In this document: positions 61,768-64,000 of the stretch, piece by piece
How the letters are laid out: every line of letters starts with the position of its first letter
Numbering within the stretch: position 1 is the first letter of the stretch
Assembly (NCBI RefSeq): GCF_007845635.1
Contig: NZ_SELG01000032.1
Location: 62,001-126,000, forward strand
Source: Apibacter muscae
GTDB taxonomy: Bacteria; Bacteroidota; Bacteroidia; Flavobacteriales; Weeksellaceae
Direction: 5' to 3'
DNA length: 64,000 nucleotides
Program-made: the position numbers and the translations under genes
Notes under the pieces: generated by a model
What the model saw: the letters and a program-made list of their open reading frames with translations, nothing else
Told to the model about the DNA's origin: nothing
The model's database searches: none

Positions 61768-62739
61768 ATGAGTAAACCTATTTCAGAATTTATAGAAAAA
61801 TATTTTTTGCACTTTAATGCTGCCTCTTTAGTAGATGCGGCTAAAGGTTATACCGCTCATCTTAAAGACGGTGGAAAAATGATGATAACCATGGGTGGTG
61901 CTATGAGTACTGCTGAATTGGGAAAGATTTTAGCTGAAATGATACGACAAGACAAAGTTGCTATTATTTCTTGTACTGGTGCGAATCTAGAAGAAGACAT
62001 AATGAACTTAGTGGCTCATTCTCACTACAAAAGAATTCCCAATTACAGAGACTTAACTCCAGAACAAGAACGGGAACTACTTGATAATCATTTAAACCGT
62101 GTAACTGACACATGTATCCCTGAAGAAGAAGCTTTTAGACGCTTGCAGCAACATATAGAAAAAATTTGGAAAGATGCTGACGCCAAGGGAGAACGTTATT
62201 TTCCCCATGAATATATGTATCAGCTACTACTTTCTGGCGTGCTTGAGCAATACTATGAAATTGATCCTAGAAATAGCTGGATGCTTGCTGCGGCAGAGAA
62301 GAATTTACCGATTGTAGTTCCAGGATGGGAAGATAGCACCATGGGGAATATTTTTACTTCTTATGTTATTAAAGAGGAAGTGAAAGCATCTACGATGAAA
62401 TCTGGGATTGAATATATGGCATATTTAACTGAATGGTACAGAAATAACTCTCAAGGAAAAGGAGTTGGTTTCTTCCAAATCGGTGGAGGTATATCTGGAG
62501 ATTTTCCTATTTGTGTTGTACCTATGATGTATCAAGATTTAGAATGGGAGGATGTTCCTTTCTGGAGCTACTTCTGCCAAATCTCAGACTCTACTACAAG
62601 TTATGGTTCCTATTCAGGAGCTGTACCTAATGAAAAAATTACTTGGGGCAAATTGGATGTTAATACTCCCAAATTTATTATTGAAAGTGATGCAACTATA
62701 GTTGCTCCATTAGTATTTGCATATGTATTAGATATGTAA
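61768..62739 (+). CDS. Deoxyhypusine synthase-family protein
   Basis: 323 residues. Deoxyhypusine synthases transfer an aminobutyl group from spermidine with NAD. The family is clear from GGKMMITMGGAMSTAELGKILAEMI, ISCTGANLEEDI, PEEEAFR, VVPGWEDSTMGNIF, IGGGISGDF, and WGKLDVNTPKFIIESDATIVAPLVFAYVLDM, in which the WGK motif keeps the catalytic Lys (Lys295). Bacteria have no eIF5A, so a polyamine reaction (such as homospermidine formation) is more probable. No polyamine gene is adjacent. Downstream of terC, and followed by a strong terminator. Confidence 0.9.
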   Translation: MSKPISEFIEKYFLHFNAASLVDAAKGYTAHLKDGGKMMITMGGAMSTAELGKILAEMIRQDKVAIISCTGANLEEDIMNLVAHSHYKRIPNYRDLTPEQERELLDNHLNRVTDTCIPEEEAFRRLQQHIEKIWKDADAKGERYFPHEYMYQLLLSGVLEQYYEIDPRNSWMLAAAEKNLPIVVPGWEDSTMGNIFTSYVIKEEVKASTMKSGIEYMAYLTEWYRNNSQGKGVGFFQIGGGISGDFPICVVPMMYQDLEWEDVPFWSYFCQISDSTTSYGSYSGAVPNEKITWGKLDVNTPKFIIESDATIVAPLVFAYVLDM

Positions 62740-62754
62740 AACAAATATTCTACT

Positions 62755-62790
62755 GAAATAAGGATTTTATACAAAATCCTTATTTCTTTT
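62755..62790 (+). terminator. Terminator of the terC-DHS operon
   Basis: A perfect 14-bp stem (62755-62768 with 62773-62786), a 4-nt loop ATAC, then TTTT. Confidence 0.92.
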
Positions 62791-63121
62791 ATAAAAATCA
62801 TAAGTCATATTTATTGAAAGATCACTTGAATTTAATAAAAACTCTATAATTCATAAATAAATTTACTTAGAATAAATTACTCTACTATACTCTTCCACTT
62901 TTCCATTATATTATTTGTTTTATAACCATTTTTTAAGATTTAAAAAATTTTATTTCTTTAATCTTAGATTTATAAGTTTATATCCGAAAATATTTAATCA
63001 TTAATACATCTTGAATGGATAAAAACTCTAGAATTCAGCTAAATATTTCTTTATATTAATTTATCATAATTAGAATTTTAAAGCAGTTTCTTTCTTATTA
63101 TAATAAATTTATATCTGAAAA

Positions 63122-63153
63122 TTTGATTAGTTACCATTATTTTTATACATTTA
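63122..63153 (+). promoter_or_regulatory. Promoter candidate for gdhA
   Basis: TTTG (63122-63125) and TACATTTA (63146-63153) with a 20-nt spacer; 30 bp before the ATG. Confidence 0.45.
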
Positions 63154-63168
63154 TACTACAAACAATAA

Positions 63169-64000
<832 letters not shown>

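Overview
The window is a chromosomal segment from a very AT-rich member of the Bacteroidota, most likely Flavobacteriales (Weeksellaceae or a close relative). Several things point there: the porG-uppS-bamA-ompH-ompH gene order, a PorG/DUF6089 barrel ending in the typical TFGRPPCxC-like tail, the short Bacteroidota-type MenE, the alternative GlmU-like protein, a head-GIN (DUF2807) protein, -7 boxes of the form TAnnTTTG, few Shine-Dalgarno sites, and signal peptides that nearly always leave Gln at the mature N terminus. Genus cannot be fixed from the sequence alone. No rRNA, tRNA, CRISPR array, transposase or phage gene was seen.

Left arm (1-7713): the 3' part of murF faces an envelope operon on the minus strand: porG-like barrel, uppS, bamA and two OmpH/Skp periplasmic chaperones, which make the undecaprenyl carrier and assemble outer-membrane proteins. 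A polyprenyl synthetase gene follows on the plus strand.

Accessory island (7714-15606): a 1.9-kb stretch without genes is followed by two consecutive three-gene operons (A1-B1-C1 and A2-B2-C2). All six genes encode secreted paralogues of about 275-300 residues with no function I recognise. Gene order, a -7-like promoter element and the intrinsic terminator are all duplicated, so whole operons were copied and then diverged. This is the strongest candidate for an undescribed system in the window.

Middle (15607-38969): housekeeping and accessory genes: dtd, an OmpA-like lipoprotein, exonuclease III, pirin, a DnaJ/CbpM pair, a TonB-dependent receptor divergent from a MocR-type regulator that lacks the PLP lysine, a methyltransferase, a ZIP transporter, tilS, glycosyltransferases, mfd, pth, an acyl-CoA ligase and a Thg1-family tRNA-His guanylyltransferase homologue.

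Right arm (39024-64000): glyA, galE, a KUP potassium transporter, a mutL-rhomboid-rhomboid pseudoprotease-endonuclease/phosphatase operon, recX, a UbiB-family kinase, menC-menE and dsbD-cobB. Then come mgsA, a GlmU-like protein, a two-gene cassette likely to make cysteate and condense it with a fatty acyl group (sulfonolipid/capnine pathway), terC, a deoxyhypusine-synthase homologue, and gdhA cut by the window edge. A recurring regulatory pattern is a perfect TAnnTTTG box only 4-5 nt before the start codon of several genes (xth, a methyltransferase, mutL, menC), which suggests leaderless mRNAs.
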